Positions 19,755 through 29,370 of a stretch of 64,000 nt of DNA are shown piece after piece. Numbering within the stretch: position 1 is the first letter of the stretch; each line of letters opens with the position of its first letter. Both the position numbers and the translations under genes were made by a program. The DNA lies in contig NZ_BGZJ01000002.1 in NCBI RefSeq assembly GCF_003402575.1, positions 186,001 to 250,000 on the forward strand, written 5' to 3'. Source of the stretch: Mesosutterella multiformis. Its GTDB lineage: Bacteria > Pseudomonadota > Gammaproteobacteria > Burkholderiales > Burkholderiaceae_F. A model generated the notes under the pieces. The model did no database searches. It saw only the letters and a program-made list of their open reading frames with translations, and was not told the DNA's origin.

Positions 19755-20480
19755 TCAGGCAACGTTTGCCGTATCCGGAACCTTGAAGGAACCGGCGGGG
19801 AGCGTTGCCTTTTCTTTTTCGTCTGTCGCTTTGGCAGCGGCCGCGGCGGCGGTCGCCCGGAGTCCTCCGAGCGCGAACACCGTGAGCCGGTCATCAAGCT
19901 CCGACTGCGGCATTTTGGTGAGTGCTCCGAAGGGTCCCGGGAACCGGGAGCCGAACACAAAGAAGAGGAAAGCGGGCGCGATCGCGGACGCGATGCAGTG
20001 GATGAGGCGGGGATCCCCAACGGGGAAACCGGTGATTTCAGACACGATCTGCAGGATCACCTGAAGCTTCGGACGAGCCTCTTCCTTGAAAAGCGTTTCA
20101 AGCGCCGCCCCAGGCGCGATGACGCTCCGCGAAATCACCTGAAGCGATGCCCGTTCGCCGCGGCGCGCGGCGCCTGTGATGAGATTGAACACCCCGCGGA
20201 GCTTTTCCTCGGGCGTCATGTCAGAGCGCTGAATGGCTTCCAGCGCCTCAAGGCTCACGAGGTTCTGATGAGCCCGGATCAGGACTGCTTCAAACAGTCC
20301 CTTGCGGCTTCCGAAGTGATAGTTGATCGATGCGATATCGACCTTCGCTTTTTTGGCGATTTCTTTATTTTCCGTCTCCGCAAAACCGTGTTTCGCGAAG
20401 AGCGCGAGAGTGGCCTTCAGAATCCGTTCCTTAGTTTTGTCACCATCCGATCGGGTCTTTCGAATCGAGTCCTTTGGCAT
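19755..20480 (-). CDS. TetR family regulator (CecR/YbiH-like)
   Basis: A 241-residue TetR-type repressor. The helix-turn-helix is at residues about 15-60 (RILKATLALFAKHGF, KAKVDIASINYHFGSRKGLF). A helical ligand domain of the CecR (DUF1956) type follows, with IQRSDMTPEEKLRGVFNLI. It is divergently transcribed from a HlyD/ABC/ABC-2/ABC-2 operon, the same arrangement as E. coli cecR (ybiH) and its ybhGFSR target. The Ala/Lys/Glu-rich tail of about 40 residues is unusual and is the part duplicated downstream. Start is ATG at 20480; a GTG codon lies directly before it. Confidence 0.9.
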   Translation of the reverse strand: MPKDSIRKTRSDGDKTKERILKATLALFAKHGFAETENKEIAKKAKVDIASINYHFGSRKGLFEAVLIRAHQNLVSLEALEAIQRSDMTPEEKLRGVFNLITGAARRGERASLQVISRSVIAPGAALETLFKEEARPKLQVILQIVSEITGFPVGDPRLIHCIASAIAPAFLFFVFGSRFPGPFGALTKMPQSELDDRLTVFALGGLRATAAAAAAKATDEKEKATLPAGSFKVPDTANVA

Positions 20481-20540
20481 CACGTGTACCTTCGTAATTT
20501 CCGTGTCTTTTATTCTGTGTGGAATTGATTATACTTTAAT

Positions 20541-20556
20541 TTGAATTTAAATTTAA
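20541..20556. promoter_or_regulatory. candidate TetR operator in the divergent promoter region
   Basis: TTGAATTTAAATTTAA is palindromic with one mismatched pair, centred between the divergent tetR and ybhG-like starts. Its position fits a shared repressor site. Confidence 0.4.
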
Positions 20557-20597
20557 TTTGTATAGCTTTCCTGCATCTGCCGCGAAGGGGGTTCAGT

Positions 20598-21689
20598 ATG
20601 AAAAAACGTTTGATTGCGATAGGAGCTGTGATCCTGGTGGCCGCGGCGGCAGCGGGAGGCTATGCGTGGTACCGGGGGCGTCAGGTAACCGCGCCGACAG
20701 AACTTACCCTCTACGGGAACGTCGATATCCGTCAGGTGTCACTTGCCTTTGACGCGAGCGGCCGCATCAGTGAAATGAATGTGGATGAGGGGCAGGTGGT
20801 GGAACCCGGGCAGGTGCTCGCGAAGCTGGATACCCGGACGCTGGAACTGCAGGCGAAACAGGCCGCGGCCCAGATCGGGGTTCAGGAGCAGACGCTTCTC
20901 AAACTGAAGCGCGGGAACCGCCCGCAGGAAATCGCTGAGGCCCGGAGCCAGATGCTCGCGTACGAAGCGCAGCTCACGAAGGCGAAGCAGGATCTCGAGC
21001 GCGCCAATAACCTGTGGAACGCGCCGGGCGGCCACGCGATCAGCACCCAGAATTACGACGCCGCGAAGAGCGCGGAGCGGGTCGCATCGCAGAACCTCGT
21101 GAACGCGCAGAAAGCGTACGAACTGATGAAGATCGGTCCCCGCGTTGAGGATATCCGGAGCGCCGAGTCGTCGCTTGCCGCCGCGAAGGCGAACCTCGAA
21201 CTTCTGAATCACGAAATTTCGCTTGGTACCCTGAAGTCACCTGACGCCGCGATTGTGCGGTCACGGCTCCTGCAGCCGGGCGACATGGCGTCCGCCGCGA
21301 AACCGGTTTACACGCTCGCGCTCACCTCTCCCAAGTGGGTCCGCGTCTATGTGAATGAAAAGGATCTCGGGAACGTGAAACCCGGGATGACGGCAAGCGT
21401 CGTGACGGACACTCACCCGAACACCCCGATTGAGGGAACGGTGGGCTATATCTCGTCTGTCTCCGAATTCACGCCTAAAACCGTTGAAACCCCGGATCTC
21501 CGCTCGAGTCTCGTGTATGAAGTCCGCGTGATCGTGAAGGATCCGAAGGGGGATCTGCGTCTCGGGCAGCCGGCGACCGTGAAAATCAATCTGAACAGCA
21601 AGGGTGCTGAGATCCCCGCTTCCACCGCGGCCGCGGTGTCTCAGGTTCCGGATACGCCGCCTTCCGCCGCTTCCGCGGCAGCCCGCTGA
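20598..21689 (+). CDS. ybhG: HlyD family adaptor of an ABC exporter (YbhG-like)
   Basis: A 363-residue periplasmic adaptor. I chose ATG at 20598 because GAAGGGGG precedes it and the product then begins MKKRLIAIGAVILVAAAAAGG, a normal signal anchor. YGNVDIRQVSLAFDASGRI is the typical opening of YbhG-like proteins. An alpha-hairpin of about 110 residues and the closing lipoyl half (RSRLLQPGDMAS) follow. It is the first gene of a four-gene operon with a duplicated ATPase and two permeases. In E. coli this system (YbhGFSR) exports drugs and monovalent cations; the substrate here is unproven. Confidence 0.92.
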   Translation: MKKRLIAIGAVILVAAAAAGGYAWYRGRQVTAPTELTLYGNVDIRQVSLAFDASGRISEMNVDEGQVVEPGQVLAKLDTRTLELQAKQAAAQIGVQEQTLLKLKRGNRPQEIAEARSQMLAYEAQLTKAKQDLERANNLWNAPGGHAISTQNYDAAKSAERVASQNLVNAQKAYELMKIGPRVEDIRSAESSLAAAKANLELLNHEISLGTLKSPDAAIVRSRLLQPGDMASAAKPVYTLALTSPKWVRVYVNEKDLGNVKPGMTASVVTDTHPNTPIEGTVGYISSVSEFTPKTVETPDLRSSLVYEVRVIVKDPKGDLRLGQPATVKINLNSKGAEIPASTAAAVSQVPDTPPSAASAAAR

Positions 21690-21706
21690 GCTTGAAGGTG
21701 CTTCTC

Positions 21707-23455
21707 ATGGCTGATTTCACTCCTGTCGTCACGGCGCGCGGTCTCACGAAATCCTTCGTGGGGGCGGATGGGGAGCACATTGAAGCGCTCTCCGACCTGA
21801 CGCTCTCCATGCCACCCAACGTCATCGTGTCGCTTGTCGGCGTTGACGGCGCGGGGAAGACGACTTTCATGCGCCATATCACAGGGCTCATGAAGGCGGA
21901 TTCGGGAGAACTCTCGGTTCTCGGCATCAACCCGGCGACGGACTCCCAGGCGGTGCAGGATCGGATCAGCTACATGCCGCAGGCGTTCGGGCTCTACGAG
22001 GATCTTTCGGTGAGCGAAAACCTCGACCTCTACGCCGATCTCCATGGCGTCCCTGAAGCGAAGCGGAAAGAGCGTTACCCGGAGCTTCTCGCGATGGCGG
22101 ATCTCGCGCGCTACCTCGACCGTCCGGCCGGAAAACTCTCAGGCGGCATGAAGCAGAAGCTGGGGCTCATCTGTTCGCTCGTGCGGACACCCGACCTCCT
22201 CCTTCTCGATGAGCCCTCTGTCGGCGTCGACCCTCTGTCACGCCGCGACCTCTGGGAAATTGTCTCGAAACTTGTTTCCAGACAGCGGATCTCGGTCCTC
22301 TGGGCCACGAGCTATATGGATGAGGCGGAGAATTCGGATTACGTTTTCCTTCTTCACGGCGGAAAGCTGATCCGCGAGGGGAAGCCAAAAGAAATGACGC
22401 TTGAGTCCGCGGGACTCACGTATTTCGCGACGCCGGAGCACGGTGAAGCGCCCCGGTTCCTGCAGACCGCGTTCTATGACAGGCTGGACCTCACGACAGA
22501 CGCCGTGCCGCAGGGGGGCGACGTCCGCATCATCGCGAAAGAGGGTGTAACGCAGGCGCAGCTCGACGCGGTTGCCCCCCGCACGAATCTTCGCCCGAGA
22601 CCTCCAGAATTTGAAGACACCTTCATGCGGGAGATCGTGAAGGGCGAAGACCCCCGTCTCCCGAACCCGGCTCCGATTGAGAGCCATCGGGCGTCTGACG
22701 GCGACGTCGCTCCGGTCATTATCGTGAAGGACCTCGTCCGGAAGTTCGGTGACTTCACCGCCGTGAAAAGCACGTCCTTCTCCGTGAAGCCAGGAGAAAT
22801 CTTCGGGCTTCTCGGGCCGAATGGCGCCGGAAAAACGGTGACCTTCCGGATTCTCTGCGGGCTTCTCCCCGCGACGAGCGGTCTCGTGCAGGTGGATGGG
22901 CTCAACCTCCGCACGGCGCGCGCTGAAGCCCGCGGCCACGTGGGTTACGTCGCGCAGAAGTTTTCGCTTTACCGGAACCTCTCCGTCCGGGAGAACCTGG
23001 AGTTTTTCGGCGGCGCTTATGGGCTTCGCGGGAAGCATCTCGAGGAGCGGATTGAGCACGTGATCCGGGAATTTCACCTGAACGCGGATGACATCGCGGG
23101 GAAGATACCGGCCGGCATGCAGCGGCGTCTCGCGATCGCGGCCGCCATGATTCATGAGCCCGCGATTCTCTTCCTCGATGAACCGACATCGGGTCTTGAT
23201 CCGCTCGCGCGCCGCGCCTTCTGGCGCATCATCACGCAGCTCGCGAGTCAGGGCCGCACGATGATTGTGACAACGCACTTTATGGAAGAGGCGGAGTACT
23301 GCGACCGGATCGCGATTCAGGATAAGGGCGAGATGCTCGCGCTAGGCACGCCGGCTGAAGTCCGGAAGCTCGGGGGCGAGAACTGTGTCGATATGAACAG
23401 CGCCTTTATCGCGATTGTGGAAAATTCGCGTGAGAAACGGGGGTACACGAGATGA
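21707..23455 (+). CDS. ybhF: ABC exporter ATPase with two nucleotide-binding domains (YbhF-like)
   Basis: A 582-residue fused ATPase. The first domain has Walker A GVDGAGKTT, signature LSGGMKQKL and Walker B LLLLDEPSVGVDP. The second has Walker A GPNGAGKTV, the weaker signature PAGMQRRLAIA and Walker B ILFLDEPTSGLDP. A degenerate second signature is also typical of YbhF. ATG at 21707 is preferred over the upstream TTG because GAAGG lies at a suitable distance. The stop overlaps the next permease start by 4 bp. It powers the two downstream permeases. Confidence 0.95.
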   Translation: MADFTPVVTARGLTKSFVGADGEHIEALSDLTLSMPPNVIVSLVGVDGAGKTTFMRHITGLMKADSGELSVLGINPATDSQAVQDRISYMPQAFGLYEDLSVSENLDLYADLHGVPEAKRKERYPELLAMADLARYLDRPAGKLSGGMKQKLGLICSLVRTPDLLLLDEPSVGVDPLSRRDLWEIVSKLVSRQRISVLWATSYMDEAENSDYVFLLHGGKLIREGKPKEMTLESAGLTYFATPEHGEAPRFLQTAFYDRLDLTTDAVPQGGDVRIIAKEGVTQAQLDAVAPRTNLRPRPPEFEDTFMREIVKGEDPRLPNPAPIESHRASDGDVAPVIIVKDLVRKFGDFTAVKSTSFSVKPGEIFGLLGPNGAGKTVTFRILCGLLPATSGLVQVDGLNLRTARAEARGHVGYVAQKFSLYRNLSVRENLEFFGGAYGLRGKHLEERIEHVIREFHLNADDIAGKIPAGMQRRLAIAAAMIHEPAILFLDEPTSGLDPLARRAFWRIITQLASQGRTMIVTTHFMEEAEYCDRIAIQDKGEMLALGTPAEVRKLGGENCVDMNSAFIAIVENSREKRGYTR

Positions 23456-24597
23456 CTGATCAGGCTGAAACCGGTCTCTCCGGGTTCTTCACCCGGTACT
23501 TCGCGCTGCTCGAGAAAGAGTTCCGGCAGATGATCCGCGATAAGAGCAATCTCGCGATCGGGATTCTGCTCCCGATCATCCTGATTCTGCTTTTCGGGTA
23601 CGGCATTTCGTTTGACGTCGAGAACGCGAAGGTCGCGGTCGTGGTGGAGGACTCCTCCGCCGCGGCGCGCGACATCGCGCAGAGTCTCGGCGGGAGCAAG
23701 TATCTCGTCCCGGTCCGCGTGAAAGACTATCCGGCGGCGGTCGAGATGATGGAGCAGTCGGAGGCGCTCGGTATTCTCAGGATTCCGGTGAATTTCGGGC
23801 AGCAGTACGCGGCTGGGAACTCAACCGTGCAGCTGATTCTGAATGGCGTTGACGCGCAGACCGCGAAGACGATTCAGGGGTATGTGCTGAGCGCCGTCTC
23901 GAACTGGGGCGCGAAGGAAGCGGCCCGACGCGGCGGCATCACCGTGGGCGGCGGGATATCAGTCGTGCTGCGGATCTGGTTCAACCCGAACGCGATCAGT
24001 ACCTGGTACCTTGTCCCGGGGATCATCGTTCTGATCATGACGCTCATCGGCACATTCCTCGCCTCGATGCTGATCGCGCGCGAGTGGGAGCGCGGCACCT
24101 TTGAGTCACTCTTTGTCACCCCGGTGCGGCCCTTTGAGATCGCGCTCGCGAAAGTTGCCCCGTACCTCGTGATCGGGATCATCGATATCGCGATCTGCCT
24201 CCTCGCCGCGCGGTTCCTCTTCAAGGTGCCGATCCGCGGGTCGCTTGTGCTGATTGTGCTCGTCTCAATCCTCTACCTGCTCGTTTCGCTTCTGATGGGG
24301 CTTCTCGTTTCGGGTGTCACGCGGAATCAGTTCCTCGCGAGCCAGATGGCGCTGCTCGTGAGCTTCATGCCGGCCGTGATGTTCTCGGGGTTCGTGTTTG
24401 ACCTCCGGAATATGCCGGGGTGGATCCAGCCGATCTGCGAGATCTTCCCCGCGACCCACTTCATGAAGGTGGCGAAACTCCTCTTCCTTGCCGGAAACGA
24501 CGCCTCGGTGGTGAGTCAGGGTGTCCTGATCCTCCTTGGCTACACGATCCTCTTCCTTATCCTCACCACCTGGACGCTTCGGAAGCGCGTGGAGTAA
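23452..24597 (+). CDS. ybhS: ABC-2 type permease (YbhS-like)
   Basis: A 381-residue permease with one N-terminal helix (LAIGILLPIILILLFGYGIS), a periplasmic domain of about 130 residues and five C-terminal helices. The motif AREWERGTFESLFVTPVRPFE is characteristic of YbhS/YhhJ-type exporters. It overlaps the ATPase gene by ATGA and pairs with the next permease to form the transmembrane channel. Confidence 0.94.
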   Translation: MTDQAETGLSGFFTRYFALLEKEFRQMIRDKSNLAIGILLPIILILLFGYGISFDVENAKVAVVVEDSSAAARDIAQSLGGSKYLVPVRVKDYPAAVEMMEQSEALGILRIPVNFGQQYAAGNSTVQLILNGVDAQTAKTIQGYVLSAVSNWGAKEAARRGGITVGGGISVVLRIWFNPNAISTWYLVPGIIVLIMTLIGTFLASMLIAREWERGTFESLFVTPVRPFEIALAKVAPYLVIGIIDIAICLLAARFLFKVPIRGSLVLIVLVSILYLLVSLLMGLLVSGVTRNQFLASQMALLVSFMPAVMFSGFVFDLRNMPGWIQPICEIFPATHFMKVAKLLFLAGNDASVVSQGVLILLGYTILFLILTTWTLRKRVE

Positions 24598-24603
24598 AGA
24601 CTC

Positions 24604-25734
24604 ATGAAAACCCAACGCTTCAATTCACTCATTATCTGGTTCTCCCAGGTCCGGGCCCTGATCCGGAAGGAGCTCCTCGTCCTCATGAAGGACCCGGTGA
24701 GCCGCTCGATCCTGATCGCCCCGGTGATCATCCAGGCGTTCCTTTTCGGTTACGCCGCGAGTTTTGACCTCCGCTACGTCCCGTACGCGGTGATGGATTC
24801 CTGTAACTGCAAGGCGTCGACTGAACTCCTCACGCATCTCGACAGCACCGGGATGTTTATCCGCGCGATGACGCTCACCTCGCAGTCCCAGATCGAGGAC
24901 GCGGTCGTGACGGGAAAGGTGGTCGCGGCGATCAATATCCCGTCAGACTTCGCGGCGAAACTCTCATCCGGTCAGACCGCCCCCGTGGAACTGATTCTGG
25001 ACGGCCGAAACTCAATGACCGCGAGCCTCGCGGGCGCGTATATCAGTTCGATCGCGGCGAACTATGGGGCCTCAATCACGGGGCAGACGAGCGCCGTGTC
25101 AGTTGACACCCGCTCCTGGTACAACCCGACGCTCGACAGCCGATGGAACATTCTGATCGCGCTGATCGCCTCGCTCTCCCTTCTTCAGACCATGATGATG
25201 GCGGCGTTTTCGGTCGCCCGGGAGCGCGAGCGGGGAACGTTTGATCAGCTGCTTGTCACGCCGCTCACACCGCCCCAGATCCTCGTCGGGAAGGCCGTCC
25301 CCTCGATCATCATCGGCATCGCGCAGAGCACGCTCATTTTCCTCATCGTGCAGTTCTGGTTCGGGATTCATATCGTGGGGAGCGTCGGGCTTCTCTACCT
25401 CGGGCTCCTCTTCTTCAACATCGCCGCGGTCGGTATCGGACTCTCGATTTCCGCGCTCTGCACGAATATGCAGCAGGCGATGCTCTGGTCCTTCCTCCTC
25501 ATCGTGCCTTTCGTGCTGCTTTCGGGGTTCGTCTCCCCGATCGCCAACATGGCGGTCGGTGTCCGGTACCTCACGTATCTCAATCCGCTGCGGTTCGGGC
25601 TTGAGATCGTGAAGCGTGTCTACCTCGAAGGCGCGGTGCTTGGCGACATCTGGATGGAATTCATTCCGCTCACGCTCATGGCCGCTGTCTGCCTCCCCAT
25701 AGCGGGCTGGCTATTCCGTCATAAGCTCTATTAA
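24604..25734 (+). CDS. ybhR: ABC-2 type permease (YbhR-like)
   Basis: A 376-residue permease homologous to its upstream neighbour. It has an N-terminal helix (ILIAPVIIQAFLFGYAASF), a periplasmic domain, the conserved ARERERGTFDQLLVTPLTPPQ loop and five C-terminal helices ending RHKLY. It starts 6 bp after the upstream stop and completes the ybhGFSR-type operon. Confidence 0.94.
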   Translation: MKTQRFNSLIIWFSQVRALIRKELLVLMKDPVSRSILIAPVIIQAFLFGYAASFDLRYVPYAVMDSCNCKASTELLTHLDSTGMFIRAMTLTSQSQIEDAVVTGKVVAAINIPSDFAAKLSSGQTAPVELILDGRNSMTASLAGAYISSIAANYGASITGQTSAVSVDTRSWYNPTLDSRWNILIALIASLSLLQTMMMAAFSVARERERGTFDQLLVTPLTPPQILVGKAVPSIIIGIAQSTLIFLIVQFWFGIHIVGSVGLLYLGLLFFNIAAVGIGLSISALCTNMQQAMLWSFLLIVPFVLLSGFVSPIANMAVGVRYLTYLNPLRFGLEIVKRVYLEGAVLGDIWMEFIPLTLMAAVCLPIAGWLFRHKLY

Positions 25735-25737
25735 ATC

Positions 25738-25810
25738 GACTCTCCATCCCACCAATAGTGGTAGCCCGAAGGGTGAGGATGGTCTATGTATGGGATGGGG
25801 GTCGGTTTTC
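25738..25810 (+). terminator. structured terminator after the ybh-like operon
   Basis: GACTCTCCATCCCA pairs with TGGGATGGGGGTC across a loop containing smaller hairpins (CCAC/GTGG and CCC/GGG), followed by GGTTTT. CCATCC can alternatively pair with an internal GGATGG, so two folds are possible. Confidence 0.5.
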
Positions 25811-25875
25811 ACGTTTGCTTGCTTTTCCTACAATGACAGACCTGCGGCAGCGAAGGGGGCTGCGCCCATCGCTTC

Positions 25876-26637
25876 GTGTCGCACGAAATGTGGAGAAAAG
25901 TTTTGAATTCAGATAAGTTCTTTGAATATGTGTGGAGATGGACCCTGCTGGTAGCAGGGATGTTTGTCGCGGCCTGCGGCATTGCAATCATTACTCAGAC
26001 GAATCTCGGGACGACCCCGATCAGTTCGCTGCCGTACGCGGTCACCGGTCTCACCGGATACTCCTTCGGTACGACGACCTTCTTTATCAATCTGATCTTC
26101 ATCGCGCTGCAGTGGGTGATCCTCAGCCGCAAGGGCGTGTTCCACTACACGACGTTCTTTCAGATTCCGGTCGTGTTCGTGTTCAGCGCCTTCATCGATT
26201 TCACGATGAGCCTCTCAGGCGGCATCATGCCGGAGTCCTATCCGCTCCGCCTCCTGATCAGCTTTGCCGGGAACACGGTTCTCGCGCTTGGTATCGTGAT
26301 GCAGCTGCATTCCCGAACAATCGTGCAGCCGGGCGAAGGTCTGGTGATCGCGGAGTCGATTCTCTTCCGGAAGCCGTTCGGTACCGTGAAGGTGTTTAAC
26401 GACTGGACGCTTGTTCTGATGGCCTGCCTTGTCGCCTTTATTTTCTCGGGCGGTCTCATCGGTATCCGTGAAGGCACGTTTGTTTCCGCGCTTTTTGTCG
26501 GTATCTTCGCGAAGCTTTACCTGAAGCTCTGGCCGATGCCGAAGAAGGAAGAGCTGAAGGAACGTGAAGCGATCGCCGCTGAAAAGAAAGCGGAACGCGA
26601 AGCCGCGAACGCCGCGGGCGAAGCCGCCGCCTCCTGA
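25876..26637 (+). CDS. YczE/YitT-type membrane protein
   Basis: A protein of about 250 residues with five to six hydrophobic helices, matching the YczE/YyaS/YitT (DUF6198) group. LGTTPISSLPYAVTGLTGYSFG and LGIVMQLHSRTIVQPGEGLV are its recognisable parts. A charged Glu/Lys/Ala-rich tail of about 40 residues ends the protein. The start is uncertain: GTG at 25876 opens the frame, ATG follows at 25888, and TTG at 25903 has the best ribosome-binding site (GGAGA). The biochemical function of this family is not established. Confidence 0.82.
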   Translation: MSHEMWRKVLNSDKFFEYVWRWTLLVAGMFVAACGIAIITQTNLGTTPISSLPYAVTGLTGYSFGTTTFFINLIFIALQWVILSRKGVFHYTTFFQIPVVFVFSAFIDFTMSLSGGIMPESYPLRLLISFAGNTVLALGIVMQLHSRTIVQPGEGLVIAESILFRKPFGTVKVFNDWTLVLMACLVAFIFSGGLIGIREGTFVSALFVGIFAKLYLKLWPMPKKEELKEREAIAAEKKAEREAANAAGEAAAS

Positions 26638-26683
26638 GTGTAAGAAGCCTCTCCTCGGAAGTGAGCGAGGGGCTAGCCATAAG

Positions 26684-26720
26684 AAGACCGCCTGAAGGAA
26701 AAATCCTCAGGCGGTCTTTT
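26684..26720. terminator. bidirectional terminator
   Basis: The stem AAGACCGCCTGA/TCAGGCGGTCTT is followed by TT, between converging genes. A second hairpin (GCCGCGG/CCGCGGC, 26729-26766) lies next to the dcuC-like stop but lacks a T run. Confidence 0.75.
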
Positions 26721-26776
26721 GGTATCCGGAGAAAGGAGCCGCGGTGCCCCGCTCCCGCGGCTTCTCTTCAGAGTCT

Positions 26777-28099
26777 TCAGCCGAGTGTGAACATCGCGAT
26801 CGTCGTCACAATCACCGCGGCGACGCAGGGGAGCGCGGTGCGCTTCACGACCTGCATCGGGTTGACACCCGCGATGCCGGCGAGAATGATGACGCCGCCC
26901 GCGACAGGGGACATCGTGCGGCCGATGCCGGCCGCAATCTGGGCGACAGCGCCGAGCTGCACAATGGTCATCCCAAAGTCCGCGGCGTGCGGCGTGATCG
27001 CCTCATTGAAGGCGAGCGCCGCGGCGTTTCCGGAACCGGAGACAACCGCCATGAGGAACGGACCCACGGCAGCCGCGATCATGGCGACAGACTGCGAGCC
27101 CTTCATGGCGTCAACGAGCGCGCCGGTGAGACCGATCGACTTCATGCCGGCCGCGAAAAGCGCGGCCGCGGCGATCAGGATCACGACGTTATTGAAACCG
27201 TCGCCCGCGCCCTTGCAGAAGCGCTTTGACGTTTCGCCGACGTCCTGCTTATGAATAAGACCGACCACCATGCCAAGCGCCGTGCCGATCAGCATGCAGA
27301 CCGGAACCGAGAACGTTTTCGTCGGAAGCCACCCGACCTGCTTTGACGCGATGACGAGGAGGAAGAGCGGGATCACGGGGATGATCGCCATGATCGGATT
27401 GATTCTGAAATTCGCCATTTCGCGGTCCGTTTCCGTTTCTTCCTTTACGGAGCCGACACCTTCCTTCAGCAACATGGAAATCGCGGCAAGGATGAGCGAG
27501 GCGATCAGAATGCCAAGCGCGGCAGGGATCGCTTCCTGCATGATCACGATCATCGAGTCCGCGGTCGGAATTTCGCCCGCCTTATAGGCGATCGACGCGA
27601 TCTGCGGGTTAAACATCAGCCCCGGGCTGATCACGGAACCCCAGGTGCCGAGGAACACGGCGGCAGCTGCCATCACCGGACGCACCTTAAGCGCGATGAG
27701 GGCCGGAATGAGGAGAACGCCGACCGCGGCCGAGACCCCGGCGGCGGACGGCAGCACAATATTGAGGCCCCAGGTAATGATCGCCGCGCCTGGCACCACG
27801 ATCGCCGGAACGTGAGTGAGCGGACGGACAAGCGCGTTCACGAGGTGGTCAGAGCACTTGGTGTACGTCATCACCGCGCCGAAACCCATCACGGTGACAA
27901 TCACGGGAACCAGGCCCCCGTTCACGAGCTGCTTGATAAAGGCGTCCACCGCGGCGCCGACCGTGGTCGGCGACCCGAGCGCGGCTTCTCCGATCAGCGC
28001 CATCAGGACGCCTGAGAGTGTCAGGACGAGGCGCGCCTCGTAGTTCTTGTAAATCAGCCAGAAAGTGACAAGGACAATCGCGAGTCCAATCCAGATCAT
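26777..28099 (-). CDS. dcuC: DcuC family C4-dicarboxylate transporter
   Basis: A 440-residue inner-membrane carrier with about twelve hydrophobic helices. VTVMGFGAVMTYTKCSDHLV, GLNIVLPSAAGVSAAVGVLL, GTWGSVISPGLMFNPQIA and GIGRTMSPVAGGVIILAG match the DcuC group, which exchanges or exports C4-dicarboxylates such as succinate in anaerobically respiring bacteria. It has its own promoter region. This fits the flavocytochrome c reductase and anaerobic ribonucleotide reductase elsewhere in the window. The exact substrate is inferred. Confidence 0.9.
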   Translation of the reverse strand: MIWIGLAIVLVTFWLIYKNYEARLVLTLSGVLMALIGEAALGSPTTVGAAVDAFIKQLVNGGLVPVIVTVMGFGAVMTYTKCSDHLVNALVRPLTHVPAIVVPGAAIITWGLNIVLPSAAGVSAAVGVLLIPALIALKVRPVMAAAAVFLGTWGSVISPGLMFNPQIASIAYKAGEIPTADSMIVIMQEAIPAALGILIASLILAAISMLLKEGVGSVKEETETDREMANFRINPIMAIIPVIPLFLLVIASKQVGWLPTKTFSVPVCMLIGTALGMVVGLIHKQDVGETSKRFCKGAGDGFNNVVILIAAAALFAAGMKSIGLTGALVDAMKGSQSVAMIAAAVGPFLMAVVSGSGNAAALAFNEAITPHAADFGMTIVQLGAVAQIAAGIGRTMSPVAGGVIILAGIAGVNPMQVVKRTALPCVAAVIVTTIAMFTLG

Positions 28100-28440
28100 G
28101 TTTCGGTCTCCTCGAAATGTTGGCGGCGGACAGACAGTCCGCGGGGCGGATCACTCCGGCCCCGCGGCAGTCTCTCTCCTTTGTGGACGCGCTTCGGAGG
28201 ACTCTCTCCATTCCTCCAAAGGCATACTCAGTGTAGAGGAGGTGAGTATTTGTCTGGTTTCTGAATTTCTTTTGTCTTGAGCTAATCGGGCTGAAATCGC
28301 GGATCTTTACACTGGGAACCGGCTTTTCCGGGCGAGTGACGCGATTAAAAAGGAAGCGTTCCGGATTTCAGCCGCTCGTTACTGTGAGAGAATCAGACAG
28401 ATTTATAAAAAATAACCACCCCTCACGCATACTCTCTCCT
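28100..28440. other. divergent promoter region, no gene seen
   Basis: Contains the ribosome-binding site of dcuC (GGAGACC in minus-strand sense near 28105) and the upstream region of the EamA gene. I see no conserved RNA motif or operator that I can support. Confidence 0.4.
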
Positions 28441-29343
28441 ATGCAGATCAGAACTCTTATAGGGATTGGGCTTGCCGCCCTCTCCGGCATCGGTTTCGGT
28501 GCCGGCGGCATCGCGGCCCAGTACCTCTTCACCTATTGCCGCTTCACGCCGCTCGATCTCGTCTCGATCCGTCTGTTCGGAGCGGGGCTGATTCTCCTTC
28601 TCGCCTACGGTCTCGCGGCGAGGCGGAATTTCTTCCGCGATGTCTTCCGGAACCTTCGGAATATCGGCGCGATTCTGATTTTTGGTGTCGGGCTTCTGCT
28701 TCTGCAGCTCACGTTCTTCGTCTCGATCGAGAAATCCAACGCCGGAACCGCGAGCCTCATGGTGGGTTTCGTTCCGCTCATGATTCTTTTCTGGCTTGCG
28801 GTGCGGGAGAAGCGTCCCGTGACGGGGACGGAATACGTCTGCCTCGCGCTCGCCGTGACAGGCGTGGTGCTTCTCGTGACGCGGGGCGATTTCTCGTCAC
28901 TCAATTTCACGGTGGCCGGTGTCGTCTGGGGAATCATTTCAGCAGGCTTCCAGGCGTTCTGCACGCTGCAGCCAAAGAAAGTGGCCGGCCGCATCGGCGT
29001 GGTCCCGGTGCTTGGGTGCGGGCTTCTTGTCGGCGGGCTCCTCGGGTTTATCGTGCATCCGCCGTTTCACATGGTTGTGGACTGGACACCGGCCGCATTC
29101 GCGAATTACCTCTTTATTGTTCTCGTGGCGTCGGTCCTCGCCTACTATTCGCTTCTGAAAAGCATGGAATACGTCTCAGCCTCCGTCACGGGGCTGCTGT
29201 CGTCGTTCGAGCCGCTCACCGCCGTGGTGCTTACCGTGATCGTCTTTCACGTGCCCTTCAACGCCTGGGAGATCACGGGCGCGGCCTGCGTGATTCTCAA
29301 TATGGTGCTTCTCGCGCTGCAGGACCGGAAGAAAGAAAAGTAA
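28441..29343 (+). CDS. EamA/DMT superfamily transporter
   Basis: A 300-residue membrane protein with ten predicted helices arranged as two EamA repeats. GIGFGAGGIAAQYLF opens the first; VWGIISAGFQAFCTL and VLAYYSLLKSMEYVSASVTG mark the second, with the usual LLSSFEPLTAVVLTVIVF before the last helix. I chose ATG at 28441, which begins at the first helix; the frame extends upstream but with unrelated polar sequence. It probably exports small metabolites. Monocistronic with a terminator. Confidence 0.9.
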   Translation: MQIRTLIGIGLAALSGIGFGAGGIAAQYLFTYCRFTPLDLVSIRLFGAGLILLLAYGLAARRNFFRDVFRNLRNIGAILIFGVGLLLLQLTFFVSIEKSNAGTASLMVGFVPLMILFWLAVREKRPVTGTEYVCLALAVTGVVLLVTRGDFSSLNFTVAGVVWGIISAGFQAFCTLQPKKVAGRIGVVPVLGCGLLVGGLLGFIVHPPFHMVVDWTPAAFANYLFIVLVASVLAYYSLLKSMEYVSASVTGLLSSFEPLTAVVLTVIVFHVPFNAWEITGAACVILNMVLLALQDRKKEK

Positions 29344-29370
29344 TCGGGAAGCAAGGGAAATCCAGTTCCA

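Noticed and set aside
25738-25875. A riboswitch before the YczE-like gene
   Set aside because: Alternative pairings exist, but no known riboswitch core is recognisable; a terminator of the upstream operon explains most of it.
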